From NCBI RefSeq assembly GCF_000007825.1, contig NC_004722.1, positions 1,652,501 through 1,716,500 on the forward strand: a stretch of DNA of 64,000 nt, read 5' to 3'. The DNA is from Bacillus cereus ATCC 14579 (GTDB lineage: Bacteria; Bacillota; Bacilli; Bacillales; Bacillaceae_G). This document shows, piece by piece, positions 52,467 to 61,197 of this stretch (position 1 is its first letter; each line of letters opens with the position of its first letter). The position numbers and the translations under genes were made by a program. The notes under the pieces were generated by a model. It was not told the origin of the DNA. It ran no database searches and saw only the letters and a list, made by a program, of their open reading frames with translations.

Positions 52467-52871
52467 TTTTTAAGAGCTCCCATTCTTTAATGGATTTACT
52501 TGTTATTATCTTCTTTTTACGAGTAAATATACCATATAATGTAAAGTGGGTATTGTGAGTAGTGAATTAATATATTATTCACTACTCTTATAGCTGGCAT
52601 CATTACGTATGTAGTAAGAAAGAATAAATTTGTTTTTTCTATACTTAGATTGCTACCCTTTTTAAAAGGGCTATTTTTATGTTTTAATAAAAAAAATATA
52701 CTAAGAGTTCCGTATAAATTATTTATTTTAATGTAGTTAAATGTGCTTGTATATTGTGAAATTAGAGAGGGAAGTTGTGTAGAGATGTTTCTACACAGCT
52801 ATTTAGGATATGAAAAAATTACCAAAAATATGTTAAAATAACATTGTCATACAACAAGGGGGATTTGTTTT
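52467..52871. other. 405-bp intergenic region with two hairpins
   Basis: A terminator-like hairpin CCCTTTT-T-AAAAGGG lies at 52656-52670 with a TATTTTTAT tail, but no upstream plus-strand gene needs it. A second stem, about 11 pairs with one G-T, at 52773-52800 (TGTGTAGA/TCTACACA) lies in the probable ppk2 leader. TAAAAT at 52834-52839 could be the ppk2 -10 box. No ORF with a ribosome-binding site was found. Confidence 0.4.
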
Positions 52872-53675
52872 ATGGAAAATGGACATCTTGCTAAAGTAGA
52901 CTTAACGAAAAAAATTGAATCAAAATCTAAGTACAATAAGAAATTAGAAAAATATCAAAGGCGCTTATTAGCATTACAACAAATTTTGAAAGAAGAAAAA
53001 ATCGCGGTTATGCTTGTTATGGAAGGATGGGATGCGGCTGGTAAAGGTGGGGCAATTAAGCGGGTGACGGAACATCTTGACCCACGTGGGTTCCAAGTAG
53101 ATCCAATTGGAGCGCCTGCACCTCATGAAAAACGTTACCATTATTTGCAACGTTTCTGGCGCAAAATTCCACAGTACGGGCAAATCACCATTTTTGATCG
53201 CTCATGGTACGGTCGTGTGTTAGTTGAGCGTGTTGAAGGATTTGCTACAAAGGAAGAGTGGATGAGAGCATATGATGAGATTAATGATTTTGAAAAACTA
53301 CTAACAGATGACCATTACATAATAGGGAAGTTCTTCTACCATATAAGTAAAGAGGAACAGTTAAAGAGATTTAAAGATAGAGAGAAAAATCCTTTGAAAA
53401 GATGGAAAATTACAGACGAAGATTGGCGTAATCGTGAAAAATGGGATGAATATGTTGAAGCAATGGAAGACATGTTTGAAAAAACAAGTAAGCCAAATGC
53501 GAAGTGGCATATTATTGAAAGTAACGATAAATTGTATGCCCGTGTGAAAACGTTAAAAATCATTATTTCATTCATTGAGGATTATTTCTTAGAACATGGT
53601 ATAGAATTGCCTTCTTATTATTATGAAATGAAAGAGGATATTGAAGTTTTGCAAGATGTAGGTGTTAAAGAGTAA
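52872..53675 (+). CDS. PPK2-family polyphosphate kinase
   Basis: A 267-residue PPK2 protein. It has the Walker A-like EGWDAAGKGGAIKR at about 50-63, PIGAPAPHEKRYHYLQRFWR near 77-96, and the lid/Walker B FDRSWYGRVLVERVEGF near 108-124. Such enzymes use polyphosphate to phosphorylate nucleoside mono- or diphosphates (AMP, ADP, GDP). The short single-domain length fits class I or III; the class cannot be decided. AAGGGGGAT precedes the ATG. The gene has no partner. Confidence 0.9.
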   Translation: MENGHLAKVDLTKKIESKSKYNKKLEKYQRRLLALQQILKEEKIAVMLVMEGWDAAGKGGAIKRVTEHLDPRGFQVDPIGAPAPHEKRYHYLQRFWRKIPQYGQITIFDRSWYGRVLVERVEGFATKEEWMRAYDEINDFEKLLTDDHYIIGKFFYHISKEEQLKRFKDREKNPLKRWKITDEDWRNREKWDEYVEAMEDMFEKTSKPNAKWHIIESNDKLYARVKTLKIIISFIEDYFLEHGIELPSYYYEMKEDIEVLQDVGVKE

Positions 53676-53757
53676 AAAAGAAAATGGTCCTGTGAATTGG
53701 TGAAACCAAATTATGGGGCTTTTTTATTTAGAAACATTTTACAATTAACAGAATAAG

Positions 53758-53811
53758 GTATATAATCAATAATCATATTAACATTGTTAATATGATTATT
53801 GATTATATACT
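53758..53811 (+). promoter_or_regulatory. 53-bp perfect palindrome with embedded promoter before padR
   Basis: Arms of 25 bases (53758-53782 and 53786-53810) around a 3-base center ATT are perfectly complementary. The sigma-A-like pair TTGTTA (53784-53789) and TATACT (53806-53811), 16 bases apart, lies in the right arm. A dimeric repressor bound here would block transcription of the padR-MFS operon. Confidence 0.8.
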
Positions 53812-53827
53812 ATGTGGGGGTTTTACT

Positions 53828-54367
53828 TTGAAGGGAAGAGATGTTGTTTTAGGTTTATTAATGCAAAAGGAATTGTCTGGTTACGATATTAAAATTGTGT
53901 TTGAAGACGTATTTACTCATTTTTTTGATGGAAGTTTTGGAATGATTTATCCAACGTTACGACAATTGGAGAATGAAGGGAAAATAAAAAAAGAGGTTGT
54001 CATGCAAGAGGGAAAACCGAATAAGAAAATGTACTTTATTACAGATGAGGGGCGTGAAGAATTTTATCAATACATGCAGACACCTGTAGAGAAGGATGTT
54101 TTACGTTCGGATTTTTTAATGAGAATGTATTTTGGTAACTATAGTGATGATGTAACAATAAAAAAATGGATTAAAGATGAAATTGAAAGAAAAGAAGCGT
54201 ACATTGCAGATCTTCGATTGAAATATGAAAAGTGGAGAGTAGGTATTACTTTCGTCGAAGAAATTTCACTAGATGTAGGTATTGCATCGTATAGTGCACA
54301 AGTGGAGACTTTGAAGAAAAAATTAGAAGAGTTAGAGGCGAAAGAAAACAATAAAACAGAAGAATGA
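53828..54367 (+). CDS. PadR-family transcriptional repressor
   Basis: From TTG 53828 the protein is 179 residues, starting MKGRDVVLGLLMQKELSGYD, the PadR winged helix, with YPTLRQLENEGKIKKE in the wing. A C-terminal four-helix dimerisation region follows (coiled coil to about 179). GGGGG lies before the TTG; the ATG at 53792 starts inside the palindrome and has no ribosome-binding site. Such repressors usually control an adjacent drug exporter and are released by the drug. Here an MFS exporter follows 36 bases later. The perfect palindrome upstream is the likely operator. Confidence 0.87.
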   Translation: MKGRDVVLGLLMQKELSGYDIKIVFEDVFTHFFDGSFGMIYPTLRQLENEGKIKKEVVMQEGKPNKKMYFITDEGREEFYQYMQTPVEKDVLRSDFLMRMYFGNYSDDVTIKKWIKDEIERKEAYIADLRLKYEKWRVGITFVEEISLDVGIASYSAQVETLKKKLEELEAKENNKTEE

Positions 54368-54403
54368 AAAACGCGTTCACAATAAATAAAGGGGTATATA
54401 AAG

Positions 54404-56152
54404 ATGGAGCAATCAAAGGGTATTAAGATTGTCTTTTTAATGTGTCTAGGTATCTTTCTTTGTATGATTGATACGACAATTATGAATATAGCTTTACCGG
54501 CAATACAATCGAGTGTAAATACTTCGTTAGAAAAGATGTCTTGGGTATTAAATGTTTATACAATGACGATTGCAGTACTTGCCATTCCGTTAGGGCGGAT
54601 AGCTGATATCTTTGGAAAAGCAAAGATGTATATTCTTGGTCTGGTGATTTTTGGTGGTGGATCGGTACTTTGCGCTTTTGCTAATACAGGTGATTTTCTT
54701 ATTTTTTCTCGTTTTATACAAAGTATTGGGGCAGCGATTTTATTTCCAACAAGTATGGTAATTGGTGTATCAGCTATGCCATTAGCTAAGAGGCATGTTG
54801 CGCTTGCAATTTTAGGAGTAACACAAGGATTGTCAGCTGCTATGGGACCAGTAATAGGTGGAATTATTACGCAACATTTAGGATGGAGATGGGTGTTCTT
54901 CGTTAATGTTCCGGTTTGTATAATAGGAATCGTGTTATGTTGCATCATGCTACAAATAAAAAATGAAGAACGTATTATCTCAAAAATAGATTGGATAGGA
55001 CTACTATTAAGTAGCACAGCAATTTTTTCATTTACTCTCATATTAGTAAAAGGTAATACATGGGGATGGCAAAGTAATATTGCTTTGTCTTGTTATGCAA
55101 TTAGCACTATTTCTCTTATTCTATTTGTTTTAGTAGAACGAAAGATTCATAATCCAATGGTGAATTTAAAGTTATTTCAAGATCGAATGTTTGTCGGAGC
55201 GTCTATCGTTGTTATATTAAGTAATTTATTTTTAATTGGAGTTACTGTATTGCTTCCAACGTTCTTGACGAAACTACAAGGTCGAACGGAAATTGAAGCG
55301 GCTTTTTTAGTGACACCTATTTCAGCAATGATATTTTTTGTCTCACCAGTTGCAGCAACTTTAATTAAAAAACTCGGAAAAGTAACTATTATTTTGTCAG
55401 GATTTCTTATTATGGGGCTTTCCTACTATTGGTTGCAAATGATTGATGTTCATTCAACAAATATAGAAATTATTATTCCATGTATGATATTAGGTGTTGG
55501 ATATGGTTTAGTAGTGGGGCCAATTACAGTTTTAAGTGCGTCTTCGTTTGAAGGAGAATTGTTAACTGCTTCTCAAAGTGTTGTATCAATGTTACGACAA
55601 GTTGGAATTGTATTGGCAGTCGCAATATTTGTCTCTAACTTAACTCACAATTTAACTGTAAATAAAGAAAAAGTATATCGTTATGCAGAAGAAAAGGTGC
55701 GTACTATTCATGTGAATAGTACTGAGCAAACTGAAATTTTACAAATGACTAAAGAGAAAATAGAGAATCAAAGTTTAGAGTCGAATATAAATAAGAAACA
55801 AAATGCAATGACAATGGGATTAAGTAAAGAGAAAAAGGAAGAATTGATTCGCGACAAGACGGATGAAATATTAAGAAAAGTTCCAGTAGAATATAGAGAT
55901 GTAAAAAGAGAAGAAGTTATGAGGCAAGTGACAAAAGAAGTTGAAAAACAAGAGGAAAGTATAAAGAAAGAAGTACTCACATTTTCAAATGATGTGAATC
56001 ATTATGCCAAGAATCAGATGGCTATGAGTTTTACAGATTTATATAAAGCAAGTGTGCCAATTATTTTAATTTGTGCTTTCGTAAGTTTGTTGTTTTGGGA
56101 AGGGAAAGCTTTGAGTAAAAAGAGAAAGGGAAGGATAGTAGAAGAAGCGTAA
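54404..56152 (+). CDS. DHA2-family MFS drug exporter with long C-terminal loop
   Basis: A 582-residue transporter with about fourteen helices. Motif A is LGRIADIFGKAKMY near 62-75, and SQSVVSMLRQVGIVLAVAIF near 390-410 is typical of the EmrB/QacA (DHA2) group. Before the last helix is a hydrophilic stretch of about 130 residues (about 420-550) rich in Lys and Glu, longer than in common family members. It is regulated with the preceding PadR-type repressor and probably extrudes the repressor's ligand. Ribosome-binding site AAAGGGG is present. Confidence 0.88.
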   Translation: MEQSKGIKIVFLMCLGIFLCMIDTTIMNIALPAIQSSVNTSLEKMSWVLNVYTMTIAVLAIPLGRIADIFGKAKMYILGLVIFGGGSVLCAFANTGDFLIFSRFIQSIGAAILFPTSMVIGVSAMPLAKRHVALAILGVTQGLSAAMGPVIGGIITQHLGWRWVFFVNVPVCIIGIVLCCIMLQIKNEERIISKIDWIGLLLSSTAIFSFTLILVKGNTWGWQSNIALSCYAISTISLILFVLVERKIHNPMVNLKLFQDRMFVGASIVVILSNLFLIGVTVLLPTFLTKLQGRTEIEAAFLVTPISAMIFFVSPVAATLIKKLGKVTIILSGFLIMGLSYYWLQMIDVHSTNIEIIIPCMILGVGYGLVVGPITVLSASSFEGELLTASQSVVSMLRQVGIVLAVAIFVSNLTHNLTVNKEKVYRYAEEKVRTIHVNSTEQTEILQMTKEKIENQSLESNINKKQNAMTMGLSKEKKEELIRDKTDEILRKVPVEYRDVKREEVMRQVTKEVEKQEESIKKEVLTFSNDVNHYAKNQMAMSFTDLYKASVPIILICAFVSLLFWEGKALSKKRKGRIVEEA

Positions 56153-56186
56153 AGGAAAACAGGCTGCTATTAGCCTGTTTTCCTTA
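56152..56186. terminator. Bidirectional terminator between MFS and LRR genes
   Basis: AAGGAAAACAGGCT pairs with AGCCTGTTTTCCTT around a four-base loop. Confidence 0.85.
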
Positions 56187-56188
56187 CG

Positions 56189-58054
56189 TTAGTATGAAAA
56201 ATCTGGATTTAATTCTTTAAATTTATGACTATAATGCCTTTTATTATTAAAACCAACAAAATCAATTCCGACACAAGATTCTAAATTTCCGTCTACAATC
56301 GTAGAATCCACGAAGCTTAAATGTTTTAATTTTTGTAGTTCTTTAATGAATTGTAGATTTCGTATGTTACCACAACTTGATAAGATGAGAGTTTCTAATT
56401 CCGTTAAATAGCGCAAATATTCGTGGTTTTTAAGCTTACTGCAATGGTCGAATTCGATGTGTTTTAAAGTTGAAGCATTGTTTTCAATTTCATCAATATG
56501 CTCTAAATTTCTTAAATAATTGAGTTCTAAATGCTTTAATTTAGGTAATGACCTACATCCTTTTAATGAATTAATGTTCCCTTGTGTAATGCTTAGTTTT
56601 TCAATTTTTTGTAAAGACATTAATTCTTCAAGGTTCTTTTGTTTCGGTTTGTATTTCCAAATGTATAGTTCTTTTAAGTTAGGACAAGATTCGAAGCCTT
56701 TAATGTTTTTATTACACTTTATGTGAAGTTCCTCTAAATTTGTAAAGCTTTCTAGCTCTGTTAAGTTTAGTGGAACTTGTGGTTCTTCTAGTGATAAAGA
56801 TTTTAAGTTTTTTAATTTATATAGGGCTGAATAATCAGTAATATATATACTACTAATGTGTAAGCTTTCAATTTGCGGGCAGTGTTCAAGAAAATTAATA
56901 TGGTGCAAACTATACCTAAGATCATTAATGAAAACATCAGTAAAGTTGTTTGTATTAATGAAGTCTACGTATTCATCCAGTCTGTTTTCATGGATTTGTA
57001 CTGTGCCATCCATAACTAAAAAGTTTTGTGGTTTCTTTTTGATAGATATTTGTAAAGGATTCATGTATTGAAATATTTCTGTCTTGTTTTCTAAAATAGT
57101 TTCAACACTTCTTTTGACAGTTGGAACATTGTCTCTTTGTTTGTAAGCTATTAAGGTTGACTTTATTTCTGACGGATCTGCTAATAAAATTTTTGGAGCC
57201 ATTTCATATAGTACATCTTCATTTGCAGGTATGCAGCTAACCATTGCATCAAGTGCTATTAAACTTAAAGGGTGTCCTTTTGTTAGCCAAGACTTAATTC
57301 GTCTCCAAGTTAGTTGTGATACTGCAGCTAATCGCGCCCAATCGTTATGAAATGATACTGCATGTTCCTCTATCCAATCTAATGTTTCTGAGGATTGAAA
57401 AGAATGCAGACAAATGAAGGAAGTGGTCGGAAGCTCACTTTTTAATACTGTTTTTAGCCTTTCTATTACTAAAGGAAAGGCTTCTTCAAATGGTAAACAA
57501 TAAGCTGCAGCGTGAGAAAGAGGTGCAAGTAAATCTTCATCAAATGCCTTCCACAGTTTTCTTATCCAATCTGAGGCGAATTCTCCTAGTACACATATAA
57601 CAATCTCAAGTAATCTAGTTTTAATTACACCATTCATTGTGTTTGAAAAGCGGTTTATAACAGCATCTAGTACTTCGTTTTGATCGTACCTATTAAGAGC
57701 TTCAATTTCTGCTTCTTGAAGAAACCATCTAGTCATGGTGTAATCAAGTAATTCCTCTAAACTAGAGCGAACTTCTTCTAAAGTGGGCACGGGTGTAAGT
57801 TTGTGCTCATTCATCTCTAATTTTGGTTGCTTCGCTTTACCATCTTCTTCATAAAAACTATCATGCAAATAATATTTATAAGGTGAGTGAATCATTACAA
57901 GGTGGTACCATTCTTTAGGATGTAAAGATAACGAAATAAGACGCTCATGACATTGGTTACATAATTTATAAGGTTGATTTGCTTGATCGGATTCTTCTAT
58001 TTTATATACTGGATCATGTTTGCAAGCTTCACATAATTCTACTGTTTTTTTCAT
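56189..58054 (-). CDS. Leucine-rich-repeat protein with N-terminal zinc ribbon
   Basis: A 621-residue protein in three parts. Residues 1-40 have two CxxC pairs (C8-C11, C32-C35), a zinc ribbon. About 90-330 is helical, like HEAT/ARM repeats. About 345-600 holds eight to nine leucine-rich repeats (NLKSLSLEEP, NLEELHIKCN, KLKHLELNYL). No signal peptide is present, so it acts in the cytosol. LRR proteins of this shape can bind protein partners or toxins, but no neighbour indicates which. AAGGAGGAAACA precedes the ATG. I cannot name a family. Confidence 0.72.
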   Translation of the reverse strand: MKKTVELCEACKHDPVYKIEESDQANQPYKLCNQCHERLISLSLHPKEWYHLVMIHSPYKYYLHDSFYEEDGKAKQPKLEMNEHKLTPVPTLEEVRSSLEELLDYTMTRWFLQEAEIEALNRYDQNEVLDAVINRFSNTMNGVIKTRLLEIVICVLGEFASDWIRKLWKAFDEDLLAPLSHAAAYCLPFEEAFPLVIERLKTVLKSELPTTSFICLHSFQSSETLDWIEEHAVSFHNDWARLAAVSQLTWRRIKSWLTKGHPLSLIALDAMVSCIPANEDVLYEMAPKILLADPSEIKSTLIAYKQRDNVPTVKRSVETILENKTEIFQYMNPLQISIKKKPQNFLVMDGTVQIHENRLDEYVDFINTNNFTDVFINDLRYSLHHINFLEHCPQIESLHISSIYITDYSALYKLKNLKSLSLEEPQVPLNLTELESFTNLEELHIKCNKNIKGFESCPNLKELYIWKYKPKQKNLEELMSLQKIEKLSITQGNINSLKGCRSLPKLKHLELNYLRNLEHIDEIENNASTLKHIEFDHCSKLKNHEYLRYLTELETLILSSCGNIRNLQFIKELQKLKHLSFVDSTIVDGNLESCVGIDFVGFNNKRHYSHKFKELNPDFSY

Positions 58055-58228
58055 TGTTTCCTCCTTGCCTATTGTGAATAGTAGTATTTTTAATATAGCA
58101 TGGGATAAGTCGAGTATGATTAGAAAGTTTTTTAGAATGAAAGGAAGGAATGGAAAATGCCATTGAATATGTAACGTTATACATAGTACATTAACAAGAG
58201 GGATTAATTTTAAAAGGAGGATGGGGAA

Positions 58229-59503
58229 TTGCTAGATAAGGCAGGGGCTTTAATAGATAATCATGTGTACACAGAAGAAGAGCAACAAAAACTATACAAA
58301 CGAACGTTAATAATCGTCAGCATTTCACAAATGTTTGGCGGTGCAGGACTAGCTGCTGGTATTACAGTGGGCGCACTTCTTGCGCAGCAAATGCTTGGAA
58401 CAGATGCGTTTGCAGGATTACCAACTGCTATGTTTACATTAGGATCGGCATTAGCAGCTTTCATAGTAGGGAAGCTTTCGCAACGATATGGACGCCGGAT
58501 AGGTCTTGCAACAGGGTTTATAGTGGGTGGATTTGGAGCGATTGGTGTTGTAATGGCAGCTTTAACGAACAGCATTATTCTTTTACTTATTTCTTTACTC
58601 ATATATGGTGCCGGTACAGCCACGAATCTACAAGCTCGTTATGCAGGTACAGATTTAGCAGATAAGAAGCAGAGAGCAACGGCTGTTAGTATTACGATGG
58701 TAATGACGACTTTCGGTGCAGTTGCAGGACCAAATTTAGTAGGGGTAATGGGAAGTTTTGCTCATTCAATTGGAGTTCCTAAACTTGCAGGTCCGTTCAT
58801 ACTATCGGCAGCAGCATTTATACTGGCGGGTCTAGTTCTTTTTGTTATGCTTCGTCCAGATCCTTTGATTATTGCTAACATAATAGAAAGATATAAACAG
58901 GAACATACATATAAAGGACAACCAATAACAGAAGAAGCGAAAGAAAATAAACGAGGTATTACAGTTGGAGCAATCGTAATGATACTTACGCAAATAGTGA
59001 TGGTTGCGATTATGACGATGACCCCAGTTCATATGGGACACCACGGTCACGGTTTAAGTGCAGTAGGACTTGTGATAGGTTTTCATGTAGGTGCAATGTA
59101 TCTTCCATCTCTCGTTACAGGAATGTTAATTGATAAAATTGGCCGAACTACAATGAGCATAGCTGGTGGAGTGATTTTACTTGCAGCGGGTGTCATAGCT
59201 GCGATAGCGCCAAGTGATTCTTTATTATTATTAATCGTTGCTCTGTCTTTACTTGGGCTAGGATGGAACCTCGGATTGATAAGTGGTACAGCACAAATCG
59301 TTGATTCCACAACACCGTCTACACGTGCTAAAACACAAGGGAAAATAGATGTTTTTATTGCGCTAGCTGGAGCTTCTGGTGGAGCAATGTCAGGTATGGT
59401 AGTAGCGAATTCAAGTTATGCGGCATTGTCATTGGCTGGAGGCGTGTTAGCGTTATTACTTATTCCTGTTGTGATATGGTCTCGAAAAGGGGCAAGAAAT
59501 TAA
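58229..59503 (+). CDS. MFS transporter
   Basis: A 424-residue transporter with twelve helices. Motif A-like GKLSQRYGRRIGLATGFIVG lies near 81-100, and the second half has LVTGMLIDKIGRTTMSIAGG near 290. A longer central loop (about 210-245, EEAKENKRG) is typical of twelve-helix MFS. The start is TTG with AAAGGAGG upstream. The substrate is unknown. Monocistronic, with a terminator after it. Confidence 0.85.
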   Translation: MLDKAGALIDNHVYTEEEQQKLYKRTLIIVSISQMFGGAGLAAGITVGALLAQQMLGTDAFAGLPTAMFTLGSALAAFIVGKLSQRYGRRIGLATGFIVGGFGAIGVVMAALTNSIILLLISLLIYGAGTATNLQARYAGTDLADKKQRATAVSITMVMTTFGAVAGPNLVGVMGSFAHSIGVPKLAGPFILSAAAFILAGLVLFVMLRPDPLIIANIIERYKQEHTYKGQPITEEAKENKRGITVGAIVMILTQIVMVAIMTMTPVHMGHHGHGLSAVGLVIGFHVGAMYLPSLVTGMLIDKIGRTTMSIAGGVILLAAGVIAAIAPSDSLLLLIVALSLLGLGWNLGLISGTAQIVDSTTPSTRAKTQGKIDVFIALAGASGGAMSGMVVANSSYAALSLAGGVLALLLIPVVIWSRKGARN

Positions 59504-59507
59504 ATGA

Positions 59508-59546
59508 AAAAGAGGTTCTAGTTACTGACTAGAGCCTCTTTTTATA
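59508..59546. terminator. Terminator between MFS and fabH genes
   Basis: AAAGAGGTTCTAGT pairs with ACTAGAGCCTCTTT (one mismatch), followed by T5; convergent with fabH. Confidence 0.83.
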
Positions 59547-59549
59547 CAC

Positions 59550-60533
59550 TTAAATTAAATTCCACTCTACAATAAGCCCTAAATGCGTAAGTCCGCCACC
59601 AAATCCGTATAGTAAAAGTGTGTCTCCGTTATTTAATTTCCCTTCTTTTATAGCTAAATTTAAAGCGAGTGGAATGGTGACTGAAGAGGTATTCCCCATA
59701 TATTCCACGCTCGTTAATGTTTTTTGTATTGGAATTTGAGACTTTTCGCAAATAGATTCGATCATTCGTAAGTTAGCGCTGTGGGGTATGAACCAGTCTA
59801 TATCATCTACTTGCATATTTACGGTATGTAATAAATTTTTTATGCCTTTTGGTACTGTGCGTGTTGCCCATTTATATACTTCTCTTCCATTTTGAACGAT
59901 TTTTTCATTTGTTTGCAGTGGTGTGCCATTCATAGTAGTAGATAAGTTTGTTCTATATAGATGAATGCCGCCATCACCGTTTGTTCCCATGTGAGCAGCG
60001 ATAAAGCTTGGGGTGTTTTCATCTCTTTCTAATAAAATAGCTCCAGCACCATCACCGAATAAAATACAGGTCGTTCTATCGGTATAATCAGTAACTTTAG
60101 ATAATGTCTCTGTCGCTACGACAAGTACTTTTTCATGTGATTCAGAAGTGATTAAGCTATTACCGACGTGTAGTCCATATGTAAAACCAGCACAAGTTGC
60201 ATTTAAATCAAAAGCTAGTGTATGAGGTATGTTGAAGTATTGTTGTATTTGGCAAGCAACACTAGGGAAAACGTAATCAGCAGTAGTAGTAGCGACAATG
60301 ATACAGTCGACATCTTCTAAGTTTTTCTTATATGTTGTACATAAATTTTCAATTGCTTTAATGGCTAAGTTTGAGGAGTATTCTTCTTCGCTAGCGATTC
60401 TTCTTTCCCTCATTCCTGTTCTTTGTACAATCCATTCATCATTCGTATGGACCATTTTTTCTAAATCGTTATTAGACAATATTTGATCTGGAACATAAGT
60501 ACCAATTGCAGTAATACGAGATTTAGAATGCAT
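59550..60533 (-). CDS. fabH: 3-oxoacyl-ACP synthase III
   Basis: The 327-residue enzyme starts fatty acid synthesis by condensing acyl-CoA with malonyl-ACP. It has the catalytic triad C114 (NATCAGF), H251 (IPHSANLRM) and N281 (EYMGNTSS). B. subtilis has two FabH proteins with branched-chain preference. A FapR box overlaps the -10 region of its promoter, so it belongs to the fatty acid regulon. It is monocistronic, so it is likely the FabHB-type copy. The weak ATG upstream context is AGGAGATG. Confidence 0.93.
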   Translation of the reverse strand: MHSKSRITAIGTYVPDQILSNNDLEKMVHTNDEWIVQRTGMRERRIASEEEYSSNLAIKAIENLCTTYKKNLEDVDCIIVATTTADYVFPSVACQIQQYFNIPHTLAFDLNATCAGFTYGLHVGNSLITSESHEKVLVVATETLSKVTDYTDRTTCILFGDGAGAILLERDENTPSFIAAHMGTNGDGGIHLYRTNLSTTMNGTPLQTNEKIVQNGREVYKWATRTVPKGIKNLLHTVNMQVDDIDWFIPHSANLRMIESICEKSQIPIQKTLTSVEYMGNTSSVTIPLALNLAIKEGKLNNGDTLLLYGFGGGLTHLGLIVEWNLI

Positions 60534-60557
60534 AGGAACATCTCCTAACTTTTATTT

Positions 60558-60596
60558 TTATAACCTGATACTAATATTAGGTTATAAAAATGTCAA
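60558..60596 (-). promoter_or_regulatory. fabH promoter with FapR box
   Basis: On the minus strand TTGACA (60591-60596) and TAGTAT (60568-60573) are 17 bases apart. The plus-strand stretch TTATAACCTGATACTAA (60558-60574) matches the FapR consensus at 15 of 17 positions by my recall of the consensus, and covers the -10 box. Confidence 0.82.
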
Positions 60597-60796
60597 TAAA
60601 GATTTTTGTTGTATTAAAACAATAATACTTAACTTACTATGAAGGAATTTGGCGAGTGCTGTAAAAATAATATACGAGAAGTTTCTAAAATTGATAATTG
60701 CTTTTGTTATTTTTATTGTGAGAAAAACTCGCAAAAAATGACGATTAAAGTAAAAATATAAAGATTTTCTTTCCGTGTGATATAGGTTGTTAAACC

Positions 60797-60825
60797 TTGT
60801 GAAAGCGAATTACTTATGCTACACT
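60797..60825 (+). promoter_or_regulatory. Sigma-A promoter of the hflX leader
   Basis: TTGTGA (60797-60802) and TACACT (60820-60825) are exactly 17 bases apart; transcription should begin near 60832. Confidence 0.75.
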
Positions 60826-60858
60826 TTATGTAACTTAAAATGAACGGAGGGGCTTCCT

Positions 60859-60900
60859 TTGATCTTAATCAGATTACGTCTCAATACTTTGTGCCAATAA
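60859..60900 (+). CDS. Leader peptide MILIRLRLNTLCQ with macrolide-arrest RLR motif
   Basis: TTG 60859 has GGAGGGG (60846-60852) with a six-base gap and opens a 13-codon ORF ending at TAA 60898-60900. The peptide has Arg-Leu-Arg at residues 5-7, the known macrolide-dependent arrest motif (+X+). It resembles the ErmD leader, which as I recall reads MTHSMRLRFPTLNQ: RLR-x-x-T-L-x-Q is shared. Stalling at this motif would remodel the leader stem. The ORF is short, so this rests on position, ribosome-binding site and motif together. Confidence 0.65.
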   Translation: MILIRLRLNTLCQ

Positions 60901-60990
60901 TTGAATAGCGCTCAAAGGCTCTGTCTGTGTACAGAGTGAACGGGATTGGTCTGCCTATTTTAAAGGAACCCTTTATTAAGCTTATATGTG

Positions 60991-61024
60991 AAAAAGAGGG
61001 AGGGACGAATATGCCCTCTTTTTG
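60991..61024 (+). terminator. First terminator of the hflX leader
   Basis: AAAAAGAGGG pairs with CCCTCTTTTT around a 13-base loop. It also carries the SD and start of a second small ORF. Confidence 0.75.
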
Positions 61025-61102
61025 TTTTGCCTTTATAAATAGAATGGGGTTGTATAAGTGAACACTTACTGTGGATACGTATACAATCTTGGGACTTTTT
61101 GA
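61011..61102 (+). other. Two overlapping tiny ORFs in the hflX leader
   Basis: ATG 61011 follows GGGAGGG and encodes MPSFCFAFINRMGLYK (stop at 61059-61061). Its stop overlaps GTG 61058, which encodes MNTYCGYVYNLGTF (stop 61100-61102). The first starts inside terminator 1, so its translation could affect terminator folding. Weak evidence that either is translated. Confidence 0.35.
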
Positions 61103-61165
61103 CTATAAAATAGGATGAAAGCATAGCTTTCTTCTATTTCTTTGGTGAACCCTTATCCGTTTACG

Positions 61166-61197
61166 AAAACACAGGCAGCGACCTGTGTTTTTTATTT
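61166..61197 (+). terminator. Second terminator of the hflX leader
   Basis: AAAACACAGG pairs with CCTGTGTTTT around a six-base loop, followed by TTATTTT. It ends about 29 bases before the hflX start. Confidence 0.82.

Noticed and set aside
60558..60590. fabH terminator
   Set aside because: The dyad is upstream of fabH and lies within its promoter; FapR binding explains it.
60859..61024. 6S RNA or another named sRNA
   Set aside because: The rod-like fold and length are suggestive, but the sequence does not show 6S hallmarks I can recognise, and its position before hflX plus the RLR ORF fit an attenuator better.
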